Below are positions 18,436-28,600 of a stretch of 64,000 nucleotides of DNA, one piece after another (position 1 is the first letter of the stretch; each line of letters begins with the position of its first letter). Origin of the DNA: Parcubacteria bacterium C7867-001 (GTDB lineage Bacteria; Patescibacteria; Paceibacteria; UBA9973; UBA2103). The stretch is taken from contig LFCK01000002.1 of assembly GCA_001189095.1 (NCBI GenBank), positions 1-64,000 of the forward strand. The letters are read 5' to 3'. The position numbers and the translations under genes are program-made. The notes beneath the pieces are model-generated. The model ran no database searches and had not been told where the DNA came from. It was given only the letters and a program-made list of their open reading frames with translations.

Positions 18436-18462
18436 AGAGGCCACGCATCGCTGCGTGGCCTC
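18436..18462 (-). terminator. Hairpin after the small gene at 18470
   Basis: GAGGCCACGCA / TGCGTGGCCTC stem directly after the stop at 18470, without a strong T-run. Confidence 0.6.
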
Positions 18463-18469
18463 ATCCCCT

Positions 18470-18679
18470 TTAGTCTTCGGCTGGGGGAGCCGGAAGTGCA
18501 GCGACGAGCGCCGCAAACGCGGTTGGGGCGGAAAGCCCGAACGCGCGCCGAGCTTGAGCGAACTCCTTGATGCTTCCATCGTAGAGGTCGAGCTCGTTCT
18601 TCATTTGACCGATGATCTGAGCGCTTTCAGCCATTCCGGCGTAGAGCGTCTCGAGCGTCGAATCTTGTTCTTGGGCCAT
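18470..18679 (-). CDS. Small protein of unknown function
   Basis: A 69-residue, mostly helical protein (LETLYAGMAESAQIIGQMKN, IKEFAQARRAFGL) with an Ala/Pro-rich tail. It is supported as a gene by a good Shine-Dalgarno (AAGGAG) and a consensus promoter at 18726-18754, not by homology. Its leader shares TGACCCCTGA with the leader of the gene at 38567. Confidence 0.65.
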   Translation of the reverse strand: MAQEQDSTLETLYAGMAESAQIIGQMKNELDLYDGSIKEFAQARRAFGLSAPTAFAALVAALPAPPAED

Positions 18680-18725
18680 TCGTTCTCCTTTCAGGGGTCA
18701 GAGGTGGCACCACACCCTGATTTCT

Positions 18726-18754
18726 ATTATATAACAATATAGACAGATAGTCAA
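18726..18754 (-). promoter_or_regulatory. Promoter of the small gene at 18470
   Basis: TTGACT (18749-18754) and TATAAT (18726-18731) with a 17-nt spacer. The spacer is AT-rich and partly palindromic, like the promoter at 39015. Confidence 0.75.
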
Positions 18755-18807
18755 TATACCCAAGGACGGCCTAGGTAAGGCCTCTGTCCGTAAACGGCAG
18801 CAGACTG

Positions 18808-20244
18808 CTAGCCCAGTCTGGGAAAGAGGTTCTCGGGCTTTTTATTTTCTTGTACCGCAGCGAGTATTTTCGCCGACGTCTCCGGCATAACGCATGAAAG
18901 GTGTACCGTGAGTTTCGCGAGGTGACGCACGAGCTTTTCGATATCCTCCTTTGCTTCGTCTTTGGTAGCCTCGTCTTTTATCTTCTTATACGGTTCCCTG
19001 CTCGTCATATATTCATCTCCCTTTGCGACATGTTCGAAGATGAGATCCATTGCTTCGTTAAAGGCCTGATTTTTTATTTTGAGCGAAAAAGCAGTCTCAA
19101 CCGGCGTGTTGGTTTCCGAAAGAGATACTGACTCAGTGCAGTGCTCTTCAGCAAGCTTCATAATGCGTGCAACGAGATTGCCAAGACCGTTCACGAGATT
19201 TGCGGTGTACCACTCATCGAGTTTCTCCCACGTAACATCAGAGTCTTCAGTTGGGTGCACGTGACGCAGGAGAAGGTAGCGCGTTGCTTCGGCGCCGTAT
19301 TTCGCAACGAGCTCGTACGGGTTAATGACGTTCCCAAGTGACTTACTCATCTTCTGACCGCCACTCGTGATGAAGCCGTGATAGAACACCTGATCGGTAT
19401 TCTTTACGTTTGCAGACATAAGCATCGCCTGCCACATGAGCGACTGGAAACGCACCTGATCCTTCCCCGCTACCTGAAGCGTCGTGCCGTTCACCCAGAA
19501 CTTCTCGAAATTGCCGTTCGGATCGCTCGGCCAGCCAAGCGTTGAAACGTAATCAGTAAGCGCATCGAACCAGACGTACATGACCTGCGACTCGTCATCC
19601 GGTACCGGGATACCCCACGAAAGACGCGACGCTTCGCGCGAAATACTGAAGTCCTCAAGACCGTTTTTTACGAAGTTAAGGGCTTCCTCGCGTCGCCACG
19701 AAGGAATGACACAGTCTGTGCGCGAAAGATACGCGAGGAGACGATCTTGATACTTCGAGAACGCAAAGAAATAATTCTCTTCTTGAATGAGCTGCAGCTC
19801 AAGATTGGGATGGAGAACGCAGCGATCATTCTCTATTTCGCGCTCAGTCTTAAACGCTTCGCATCCGACACAGTACCTGCCGGTATATTTTTTCTTATAG
19901 ATATCGCCCGCCGCATTGCAGCGGCGCCACATCTCCTGCGCCGCCTCCACATGGTGCGCGTCGGTCGTGCGGATGAACGTCGGATTATCGAGCGCAAGCG
20001 CGTCCTTCAGTTTTCGAAACTCGGCCGCATAGTGATCCACGTATGCCTGTACGCTCTCCCCTTTCTTCTCGGCCGCCTCGAAAATCTTTTGCCCGTGCTC
20101 ATCAGTACCCGTGTTGAAAAAGACCTCTTCGCCTTCGCTCCGATACTGACGAACGAGCACGTCGGCTTGTACGAGCTCGAGTGCAAAGCCGATGTGAGGA
20201 TCGGCGTTCACGTATGGAAGAGTTGTCGTTATGTATCGAGGCAT
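18808..20244 (-). CDS. metG: Methionyl-tRNA synthetase (catalytic part only)
   Basis: A 478-residue class I synthetase. HIGH-type motif HIGF near residue 17 (YVNADPHIGFALELVQAD), zinc-knuckle cysteines (YCVGCEAFKT), KMSKS in GGQKMSKSLGNVINPY, then the helical anticodon-binding domain. It ends without the C-terminal EMAP/tRNA-binding domain, which is encoded separately at 51913-52248. It charges tRNA-Met. Its start abuts the stop of the transporter gene upstream. Confidence 0.96.
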   Translation of the reverse strand: MPRYITTTLPYVNADPHIGFALELVQADVLVRQYRSEGEEVFFNTGTDEHGQKIFEAAEKKGESVQAYVDHYAAEFRKLKDALALDNPTFIRTTDAHHVEAAQEMWRRCNAAGDIYKKKYTGRYCVGCEAFKTEREIENDRCVLHPNLELQLIQEENYFFAFSKYQDRLLAYLSRTDCVIPSWRREEALNFVKNGLEDFSISREASRLSWGIPVPDDESQVMYVWFDALTDYVSTLGWPSDPNGNFEKFWVNGTTLQVAGKDQVRFQSLMWQAMLMSANVKNTDQVFYHGFITSGGQKMSKSLGNVINPYELVAKYGAEATRYLLLRHVHPTEDSDVTWEKLDEWYTANLVNGLGNLVARIMKLAEEHCTESVSLSETNTPVETAFSLKIKNQAFNEAMDLIFEHVAKGDEYMTSREPYKKIKDEATKDEAKEDIEKLVRHLAKLTVHLSCVMPETSAKILAAVQENKKPENLFPRLG

Positions 20245-21297
20245 TTACACCGCGGTTTGCGCGCGCTTGCCGCGATCAAGGTCGTCTATGAATTCACGGA
20301 GTGCGGCAGCAAGCGGAACGGAGAGGAGAACACCGAGGAATCCCGCGAGTGTGCCACCGGCGATAAGCGCGAGAATGACGAGGAGCGGCGGGATGCCCAC
20401 CACCTTATTCACCACGAGCGGATAGAGGAGGTTCGCTTCAAACTGGTTCACGATGAAATACCAGCCTGCAACAAGAAGACCGAGCGTGAGGCCGCCCGAG
20501 GAAAGGGCGATGATAACCGCAAGTACGCCAGCAAAGGGCGAACCGAAGATCGGAATGAGATCGAAAATAGCTGCGAGAACCGCGAGAAGCAACGCGTACG
20601 GAACACCAAGAATAAGAAGTCCGAGGTAGACGAGTACGCCCACGAGGAGCGAAAGGATGAGCTGGCCCTGCATCCAGAGACCGATTTTACGCTTCGCACG
20701 CTGCCATAGGTCGACGACATACTCCTCGTGCCTTTGCGGCGTAACGAGTCGTAGGAAGTCGTCGACACCGGTGTCGCGAATCGCGAAATAGAACGAGAGC
20801 ACGATGACAAGCATGAGCGAGAACAAGCCCCCGAAGAATGAGGAGATGACACGAACGGCGCCCGACGGATCACCAAATGCTGACTGGAACGCGAACAGCA
20901 TGTCGATGAGCGACTGGCCTTGGCTTTGTGTTTCCGAAAGAAGCGGAGTTACTGCTGGATCAAGTGAATGAGGAAGATCGAGCGTTTCAAGATACTGCGG
21001 GAGACCGGTCACGAAGCCTCGAGCGTCATCGACGATAGGCGGGAACATGAAATACACGACGCTGAAGAGCGACCCGAACACCACGACATACATGAGCAGC
21101 ACCGCGAACACGCGCGGAAGCTTATAGCGCATGATGCCAGCGACACCCGGCTCGATAGCGGAAGCGAGGACGATGGCAGTGATCACCAGAAGGGCCATGT
21201 CGCGCAGCGCCCAGAGCGCTGCTGCGACTGAGACAATGACCAGAATCCGGATCATTGTGCCGGTCGTAATGGAGATGGTGGTGACGGGCTTTTCCAT
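20245..21297 (-). CDS. AI-2E family transporter (UPF0118-type permease)
   Basis: A 350-residue protein with about seven membrane segments in the AI-2E exporter layout: two N-terminal helices, a soluble middle (~95-150), then helices with IPIFGSPFAGVLAVIIAL and a C-terminal VVNKVVGIPPLLVILALIAGG...LGVLLSVPLAAALREF. Members export autoinducer-2 or act as ion antiporters; the substrate cannot be told here. It is directly followed by metG with no gap. Confidence 0.88.
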   Translation of the reverse strand: MEKPVTTISITTGTMIRILVIVSVAAALWALRDMALLVITAIVLASAIEPGVAGIMRYKLPRVFAVLLMYVVVFGSLFSVVYFMFPPIVDDARGFVTGLPQYLETLDLPHSLDPAVTPLLSETQSQGQSLIDMLFAFQSAFGDPSGAVRVISSFFGGLFSLMLVIVLSFYFAIRDTGVDDFLRLVTPQRHEEYVVDLWQRAKRKIGLWMQGQLILSLLVGVLVYLGLLILGVPYALLLAVLAAIFDLIPIFGSPFAGVLAVIIALSSGGLTLGLLVAGWYFIVNQFEANLLYPLVVNKVVGIPPLLVILALIAGGTLAGFLGVLLSVPLAAALREFIDDLDRGKRAQTAV

Positions 21298-21313
21298 AGC
21301 TGGATACTAGCAT

Positions 21314-21340
21314 ACAGCGGCGGATTTCTCCGCCGCTGCG
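21314..21340. terminator. Hairpin between the NADAR gene and the AI-2E gene
   Basis: CAGCGGCGGA / TCCGCCGCTG stem with a 5-7 nt loop and no clear T-run; it may end the NADAR transcript. Confidence 0.45.
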
Positions 21341-21342
21341 TG

Positions 21343-21804
21343 TTATGCCCTTTCTTGATAGAGAACGAGCTCTTCGCGGAGCTTCATCCAGATCTTGCCG
21401 AGCATATTCTGCCCTTTTTGATCTGGACCCCAGCCCCAGAACGAATCCTTGTGGGAATCCTCAATGATTTCCCGCGTGCCCGTCTCAAGGAGACGCCGAC
21501 GAATGAATTCGTGTTGCTGCAACTTGGCGCGGCAGATCTCTTCCATAACAGTAATCTTGATAGATTCCCAGTCCTCGCGCTTGTATTGCTCATTTGCATG
21601 AGCGATCAGTTTTGCGTCATGTGCCGATCGCGCTTGCTGAATGATGCGCTTGAGGTGCGGACTCGAGAACTTCGCCGCTTGATAGGCGTGCTCGGACGTC
21701 ATCCAGAGCTCGTCGCGCCATTCAACGGCGAACGACGCAAAATTCGAAAAGCAATAGAACCGCCGCTCGTAGAAGAGCACTGGCTCGAGAACAGTATCCG
21801 ACAT
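21343..21804 (-). CDS. NADAR-domain protein (YbiA-like N-glycosidase family)
   Basis: A 153-residue single-domain NADAR protein: FYCFSNFASFAVEW near the N-terminus, WMTSEHAYQAAKF, HDAKLIAHANEQY, and the C-terminal DSFWGWGPDQKGQNMLGKIW. Known members hydrolyse N-glycosidic bonds in riboflavin intermediates or remove ADP-ribose from guanine. The start is the ATG at 21802-21804 behind AAGGAG. No DarT or other ADP-ribosylation partner is nearby, so the substrate is open. Confidence 0.88.
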   Translation of the reverse strand: MSDTVLEPVLFYERRFYCFSNFASFAVEWRDELWMTSEHAYQAAKFSSPHLKRIIQQARSAHDAKLIAHANEQYKREDWESIKITVMEEICRAKLQQHEFIRRRLLETGTREIIEDSHKDSFWGWGPDQKGQNMLGKIWMKLREELVLYQERA

Positions 21805-21855
21805 CAAGAGTCTCCTTCTTCTGCCGAAGATACTACTCGAAGGAGGGGTGAAAAG

Positions 21856-23175
21856 CTATGCGCGCAGACTATCCGCAAGTTCCGAAATCGGAACACGCTT
21901 CTGCTCGCCGGTGTCGCGGTCGCGAAGCGTCACGGTGTCCGTATGTTCTGGATTCTCACCGAGTGTGTCGAAGTCAATGGTGATGCAGGCCGGCGTACCG
22001 ATTTCATCCTGTCGTCGATACCGCTTTCCAATGTTGCCGTTGTCGTCGAAGATAACCGAGACACCCGCCTTTTTAAGTATTGAAAAGACTTCGCGTGCTT
22101 TCTCGACGAGTTCTGGCTTATTCTTCAAAAGCGGAAAGACTGCTGCGCGGTACGGCGCAACGCTCGGTGAAAGCGCGAGGTACACACGCTTCTCGCCTCC
22201 AAGCTCATCCTCACGGTACGCCGATGCAAGAATTGCGAGCACGGTACGGTCGACACCGAGAGATGGCTCGATGACGTGCGGCACGATGCGCTCCTTGGTT
22301 TCTTCATCGAAATATGAGAGTTCGACACCCGACGCTTCTGCGTGGCGGGAGAGGTCGAAGTCGGTGCGATACGCAAGACCCCAGAGTTCTTTGCGGCCGA
22401 ACGGATAGTCGAATTCGAAATCTATGGTGCGCTTGGAGTAGTGAGCGCGATCCCCATCGGCAACCTCGAGCTCGTGAACGCGCTCCTTGGTGAGACCAAC
22501 CGCCGCAGCGAATGCGTGCATAGTCCCCTGCCATTCAGTGAACGCAGCTGCCCACGCCTCAGGCTTTACGAAATACTCCACCTCCATCTGCTCGAGCTCA
22601 CGCAGGCGGAAGATGAAATCGCGCGGAGCTATTTCATTTCTAAAAGCCTTTCCTATCTGCGCGATGCCGAACGGAAGCTTCGGGTGGAAGGAGTCGATGA
22701 CGTTCTTGAAGTTCACGAAGATGCCACCGGCCGTCTCAGGACGAAGGTATGTTGCCGATGACTCATCTTCAGTAGCACCCACATTCGTGCGGAACATCAT
22801 ATTGAACTGGCGCGAAGGGCCGAGTGATCCTCCGCAATTTGGACAAATGCCAGACTCATCAAGATGATCGGCACGGAAACGGCGCTTACACTTGGTGCAC
22901 TCGACCAGCGGATCAGAGAAGCCGGAAACGTGTCCTGAAGCTTCCCATGCTTTCGGATTCATAAGAATGGCCGCATCGACGCCATACATGTCCTCGCGAT
23001 CAGTAACGAACATCTTCCACCAGAGGTTCTTCACGTTCTGCTTGAGGGCGACGCCGAGCGGTCCATAGTCGAAGGTACCCGCGAGGCCGCCATAAATCTC
23101 CGAGCCGGGGTATACGAAACCGCGACGCTTAGCGAGCGAGACGATGTTCTCCATGAGGTTCGATTCCGAAGCCAT
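21856..23175 (-). CDS. glyS: Glycyl-tRNA synthetase (class II, alpha2 type)
   Basis: From the ATG at 23173-23175 the protein has 439 residues. Class II motifs are clear: motif 2 FRNEIAPRDFIFRLRELEQMEVEYF, motif 3 EPSLGVDRTVLAILASAYRE, plus a CxxC pair set (CTKCKRRF...CPNC). The C-terminal anticodon-binding domain ends with TVTLRDRDTGEQKRVP. It charges tRNA-Gly. It follows the surface-protein gene at 23180 by 4 nt. Confidence 0.95.
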   Translation of the reverse strand: MASESNLMENIVSLAKRRGFVYPGSEIYGGLAGTFDYGPLGVALKQNVKNLWWKMFVTDREDMYGVDAAILMNPKAWEASGHVSGFSDPLVECTKCKRRFRADHLDESGICPNCGGSLGPSRQFNMMFRTNVGATEDESSATYLRPETAGGIFVNFKNVIDSFHPKLPFGIAQIGKAFRNEIAPRDFIFRLRELEQMEVEYFVKPEAWAAAFTEWQGTMHAFAAAVGLTKERVHELEVADGDRAHYSKRTIDFEFDYPFGRKELWGLAYRTDFDLSRHAEASGVELSYFDEETKERIVPHVIEPSLGVDRTVLAILASAYREDELGGEKRVYLALSPSVAPYRAAVFPLLKNKPELVEKAREVFSILKKAGVSVIFDDNGNIGKRYRRQDEIGTPACITIDFDTLGENPEHTDTVTLRDRDTGEQKRVPISELADSLRA

Positions 23176-23179
23176 AATC

Positions 23180-25057
23180 CTACTGTTGTACCTCACCCTT
23201 GGAGAATTGGTAAGCGGGGTCGGTTTCGGTGCGCGTATCGAGCGGGTCCGCATCGCTCTGCACCTGCTTACCTATGAAGCGATCGAAGCCCGAGAGCGTC
23301 TGCTTCCCTACCAAGACCGGCGAGATACCGCGCTGGGAAAGACTTGGAGTAAGCGCAACTTGGAAGGCTGCCTCACGGGACGTTCCTGCAGCCACATCTC
23401 CCAAATCCCACGTCACCACGCGGGAATTCTCGTTATACGTCACCGAACCGTTCGTTTTTCCGGTAAAGCGCACGTAGGAAGGCAGTGTCATCGTTGCCGT
23501 GCCTTCAGCAACTGAGTTCACGCTGTTGGTCGCAGACAAGATGATGGTGTAGGTCGACTCTTTATCAGCGACCGGAGGCCATGGACCGGTGTTTACGAAA
23601 GGACCTACGGTCTTTACGACGCGCGAGGAAAGAAGGAAGTCAGTCGCGACCTTTAGGGTGCGCGTGATGGTTGAATTGACCGACGTCGGTACACCGGTCT
23701 CCCCTACTCGTTGGCCTGAGACTGAAACCGAAAGATTGATGACTGGATTTCTAAGTGACGCGAGCGCACTGCCGGTCTTCGTCATGAGTGAGAACGAGCC
23801 GTTTCCAGTGTCCCCCGGCTGCAAGGAGCGAAGTCCCTGATCCTTATCGGAACTGAAGAGAATGCTTGTGTCGGACGAGCGATAAAAACCAGTTCCGCTC
23901 GTTATCTGTGCCGGATCGAGTGCCGAGCCTGAAAACTTCACAATAATCTGAGCGTTCTTAATAGGCGTCGAGAGCGTGTTCTCCCACGAAAGGAGTCCTT
24001 GGATTGGCGTACCCCCTTGAACGATGAGAGGATCTGTTTCGTTTTGATTAATTGAGAGACGCGCAGCGAGGAAGGGCTTGCTTACCGTGAGCGGAACTTC
24101 CGCACTCGTATACGTGACGCCGAGCATCTGGCTCGTAATGCCGGGGGTACCGACATCAAAATGGAAGACGCGCTGTTCGTTGTCGGCTGCCGAGAGCGCT
24201 CCGGTGATGGTAATCTTGCGCTCTTCACCCGGCGCAAGCGTTCCAAGCACGAACACACTTCCTGTCTCCGGCTGCGGGTCTGCCTTAGTTACCGAGAATC
24301 CAAACGGATACGTTCCAATGAGTTCAACATTCTGGAGTGGCGTCGCAGAATTCGAACGCACCGTGATTGCAATAGTGAATGGCTGTGCCGACGAAACCTC
24401 CGAGAGCGTATTCACTGAGAGCCCCACCGGCGATGTGCCTATCGTAAGACTGTACTCGGTTTTCTTCTGGAAAATAGCTTTTGAGCCGTCGGTCTTGTAT
24501 TCAAGCATAATCGGAATCACGACGCGCTGATTTTCATTCCCGAAGAGCGTCGCACGAATGGTGCGTACGGCAGTCGCGCCCGCAGGAATGGTGCCAAGTG
24601 TATCGGCGTAATGCGAAAGCGGCGTGTTCTGTTCATCACCCGAATAGGTCCCTTCCGGAAAATCGATCACGAGATTCGTATCGTTCATATCGACCGGATT
24701 GTTGTTCTTTATGGAAATGAGAAGCGGTATCGTATCGCCGCCCGCAGACGTCGTTGGCCCCTGCACCTTTATATCAATATGATCCGTCGAGACCGACCGA
24801 CCGCCAGCGAACACAAGCCACGCAGCCACACCACAAGCGATAAGGAAGAAAACCGCCGCACCAATGAGGAAAATAGTTGAAGCGGCAATCTTCTTTTTTG
24901 GAGCAACTGGTACTGGCGCCGGTTCTTGCTGCCATCCGGTCGGTACCGAGGTGTCGCGGCGCGAAACAGTACGTTCGTTGAACGCTTCGGTTGGTGCCGG
25001 CGCATAGAGCCGTTTATTGAGCCGCTCAAGCGGGCTTCCTCCCTGCTCGCCTTCCAT
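23180..25057 (-). CDS. Membrane-anchored multi-domain surface protein
   Basis: A 625-residue protein: ~55-residue cytosolic Pro-rich N-terminus, one membrane helix (~58-85, STIFLIGAAVFFLIACGVAA), then four or more beta-rich modules of ~120 residues with DUF11/NEW3-like features (LLISIKNNNPVDMNDTNL, NATVKLxxLxPG-type turns such as TLAPGEERKITI and SLQPGDTGNGSFSL). The outside part probably mediates contact or wall association. It is transcribed towards glyS. Confidence 0.65.
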   Translation of the reverse strand: MEGEQGGSPLERLNKRLYAPAPTEAFNERTVSRRDTSVPTGWQQEPAPVPVAPKKKIAASTIFLIGAAVFFLIACGVAAWLVFAGGRSVSTDHIDIKVQGPTTSAGGDTIPLLISIKNNNPVDMNDTNLVIDFPEGTYSGDEQNTPLSHYADTLGTIPAGATAVRTIRATLFGNENQRVVIPIMLEYKTDGSKAIFQKKTEYSLTIGTSPVGLSVNTLSEVSSAQPFTIAITVRSNSATPLQNVELIGTYPFGFSVTKADPQPETGSVFVLGTLAPGEERKITITGALSAADNEQRVFHFDVGTPGITSQMLGVTYTSAEVPLTVSKPFLAARLSINQNETDPLIVQGGTPIQGLLSWENTLSTPIKNAQIIVKFSGSALDPAQITSGTGFYRSSDTSILFSSDKDQGLRSLQPGDTGNGSFSLMTKTGSALASLRNPVINLSVSVSGQRVGETGVPTSVNSTITRTLKVATDFLLSSRVVKTVGPFVNTGPWPPVADKESTYTIILSATNSVNSVAEGTATMTLPSYVRFTGKTNGSVTYNENSRVVTWDLGDVAAGTSREAAFQVALTPSLSQRGISPVLVGKQTLSGFDRFIGKQVQSDADPLDTRTETDPAYQFSKGEVQQ

Positions 25058-25079
25058 ATTGGACTAGTATACCCCGCCG

Positions 25080-25640
25080 CTATAGACCGGATGCCGCGAG
25101 GCCGCGGTTGATACGCGAAACGATTGCGGAACGATCAGAAACAATCGCCGAAAGCGACTCGGGAACGAACTCAGTCGATGGAATCTCTCCGGCATCAAGA
25201 CCCAGAATGCGCACAATGCGCAGCGCAACGAGACACTCAGCAGCATCTTGCTCAGTCTCGCTAAGCGAGGGCAGCGCCGCGAGAAACGAAGCGAACGCGC
25301 CATAGAGCGCGATGTCCCCCGCTTCTCCATGCACGAGCCGCTGGATGAGGGAGGCGATACGTCCGGCGCGCAAACGCGCCGACCGCGAAAGCTGCCTAAA
25401 CCAGTTCGTGCCGAGCACTGCGTTCGGAATCCTCCACCCCTCTTTGCCGCGAACGAGCATGAGATCCGATTCGCAGAGTGTCTGGAGCGCTGACGAGAGC
25501 TTAGCCGAAGGAGTACGAACACCTTGCACGCGGGCGCGAATGAGCCCGAATTCGGGCGTGAGAATCGTAACGAGGAGTGACGCTTCCGCGAGCGGTATGC
25601 GAGAAAGGACAATGCCCGTCGTTACGTATTTATGGCGCAT
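25080..25640 (-). CDS. recO: DNA repair protein RecO (short form)
   Basis: A 186-residue protein. The N-terminal OB fold (VTTGIVLSRIPLAEASLLVT, FGLIRARVQGVRT) matches RecO, and the following helical region is shorter than usual (families are ~240 aa). The zinc-finger cysteines seen in some RecO proteins are absent. It helps load RecA on SSB-coated DNA. Its start overlaps the last 11 nt of ileS. Confidence 0.85.
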   Translation of the reverse strand: MRHKYVTTGIVLSRIPLAEASLLVTILTPEFGLIRARVQGVRTPSAKLSSALQTLCESDLMLVRGKEGWRIPNAVLGTNWFRQLSRSARLRAGRIASLIQRLVHGEAGDIALYGAFASFLAALPSLSETEQDAAECLVALRIVRILGLDAGEIPSTEFVPESLSAIVSDRSAIVSRINRGLAASGL

Positions 25641-28600
25641 GCTTCTTTAACGAGAATGCAACGGTGCCCGTCGAAAGCTCTGCTTTATGCGGACCTTCAC
25701 CACGAACCGCTTCGACCGAATCCTTCGGCGAGAATCCTTCAGTCTTGCGCGCCTCGGCAACCGCACGGAGGAATGCTCGCTCATCCCCTTCCGCAACAAG
25801 CTCGGGAGTGAGATTCGTATCGAGCGAAATTTCGGAAGCATTCGGGAGTATCTTCTTTACATTCACTTCATCCGCGAGAATGGCTGCGAGCTCATCTGGA
25901 AGTCTGTCCGGAATCGAAAGCGACGCGAGCGGCTGACGCACAATGACGCCGGCCTTCTGACGGAGCTTGAGCGCTTCGGAAGCGCGCGCCCGAACGAGAC
26001 TCATCGCCTCAATAAGAGCTGGGTTCCTGTTACCACCGATAATGCTTGAGAACGTGAACGGAAGGATCTGCACCGGCCAATTCGCGAGATGCACGCTTTC
26101 CGGATCATGCTCCGTACGCACGGTCTGGAATACCTCTTCCGCGAGAAACGGCGCGAACGGCGCAAGCATGAGCGCAGATACTCGAAGGGTCTCGCGGAGC
26201 GTTCGCAAAGCGGCAACATCGCCATCGCGCGCACGATCGCGAACACGGCGGACGTACCACTGCGAAAGGTCCTCGAAGAGGCCTGCGAGTGTACGCGACG
26301 CTTCGTACAGCTTGTACGCGTCGAGGTGCTTCGTAACAAGCATGAGCGTTTCGTTGGTGCGTTCTCGCATCCACTTATCGATAACCTCTTCCTTCCCTCC
26401 TTGGAGCGATTCGGTTTTGAATAGTTCGTAAAACTTTGCGCTGTTATCGAGCCATGAAAGCACGCGCGCCGTTTCCTTCACCGTTTTCGGATCGAAGTTC
26501 TTTGAATCGCCCGGCTGGTTCACATAGTACATCCAGTAGCGCAACGTATCGGCGCCGTATTCATCCATTGCCGAGAACGGTTCGATGACATTTCCTTTTG
26601 ATTTACTCATCTTCTTTCCTTCCGCGTCGAGGAGATGACCAAGGGAGACGACATTTTTGTACGGAGCGCCGCGACCCATAAGCGTTCCCACAGCAAGCAG
26701 CGTGTAGAACCACCCACGCGTTTGGTCTATCGCTTCTGAAATGTAGTCAGCGGGATACACGACATTTTTGGGATCCTGCGCGAACGGCATAGCGCCCGAG
26801 TCGAACCAGACATCCATAACTTCGGGTGTGCGGCGCAGTTCGGCTCCTGAATCACCGACAAGCACAACATCGTCAATGTACGGACGATGGAGATCGAGTT
26901 CGTAGTTATCGTTATGCGGGAGCGGAACAAATGGGAGTTCAACTGGTTCGGCATGCTTAGTGTCCATTGCGTCAATGCGTCGCTTTGCTTGGTCACTCGT
27001 AAGCCCCTCAGTGACCGCAGTCATTGATTCGACACCCACACCGTGGGTGATGATGAGAATAACTTCGTTTGAGTATGTTGCCTCAAGCTCGTAGAGAAAT
27101 TCACCAAACCGCTGTTTGGCATCGAAATAACTTTCGCCGTTTGGCATTCGATCCGTGAACGAACTACCCTTACGCCACGCAAGAAATGTCTCGAACGGAC
27201 CTCTATTTAAATCGCCGAACCGGAGCTCGCGCAGACGATCGTCGTAGATAATATTCGATGCGTCGAGACCTAGGTTCTCCGTCATAATTTCCGCGGTTTG
27301 CCGCGTTCGTTCTATAGGAGACGCGAATATTTTCGTTGGGATTCCGGGCAGCTTCCCTGCGGCACTTTTCGCTTGCTCCTTCCCTGTTTCCGTAAGTCCG
27401 TACGTATCGTTGTCTGAGCAGAGAATATGCGCGACGTTGTTTTCCGCTTCTCCATGACGCACGACAATGTAGCGATTACCGCTCTTTTTGGTGCGCGACT
27501 TGAGTTCCTCGACCGAACCGGGGACGAACCGCTCCTTCTTGTCCGAGCTTTCCCACACCGGAAGCGGCGTGCCCCAATAGCGTTCGCGGCTTATCGCCCA
27601 ATCCTTTACGTTTGCGAGCCATTCGCCCATGCGCCCTTCGCGCAAGTATGACGGTTCCCAATTCACCGACTGGTTCGACGCGAGGAGCTTTTCTTTGAGA
27701 TCCGTCATACGGACATACCACGAGTCACGCGCGTAATAGATGAGACGGTTCTTGCTGCGCCAGCAGTGCGGATAGGAGTGCGTGTAGCTTTCCTTCGCGA
27801 AATAGTTGCCGCGTTCCTGCAGATCTTTCAGGACTTCTATGTTCGTTTCCGCATCAATCACCGACTTTCCTTCGAGGAAGCCTGTCCCCCTGAGGAAGCG
27901 GCCATCGGGTCCGATAAGATGCACTTTCGGAAGTCCTATTTTCTGCCCGAGCTCAAAATCGTCCTGACCATACATGACGGCGGTATGCACGACGCCCGTA
28001 CCGTCTTCGGTCGTAACAAAATCAGCTGCGTGCACTTTGTACGCATTCTCAAACTTCGATTTTTCGCTTTCTGCCGCAAGCTCTTTCGCAAATGAATAGA
28101 GTGGCTTGTATACCTTTCCGACCAACTCGCTCCCCTGCACATCCTTTTCTTTGGTCCACCCTTCACCAAGTTTTGCAGCCAGTGCATTCGCGATGACTAC
28201 GCGTTCAGCGTCCTTACTATAGACTCCGTATGTAATATTTTTTCCTACCGCGAGCGCGACATTTCCCGGAAGCGTCCATGGCGTCGTCGTCCACGCAAGA
28301 ATATAGGTGTTTGGTTCGTCGACAAGCTCGAACTTCGCGGTGAGTGAGAGGTCCTTCACGTCTTCGTATCCTTGCGCGAGTTCGTGACTTGAAAGCGCTG
28401 TTCCGCAAACCACACACCACGGCACCACTTTAAAATCCTTGTAGAGTCGGTCATCATCGTTAATCTTTTTAACGACGCCAAAGAGCGCTTCCATGTAGGA
28501 AACGTCGAACGTGAAGTATGCCTGCGTACGATCGACCCAATAGCCGATGCGCTCGGTGAATTTATCCCAGAGGTCGATGTAGGAAAGCACGCTCTCGCGG

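Noticed and set aside
19747..20709. 320-residue plus-strand ORF opposite metG and the AI-2E gene
   Set aside because: Antisense shadow of two certain genes; arginine/glutamate-rich product with no family signal.
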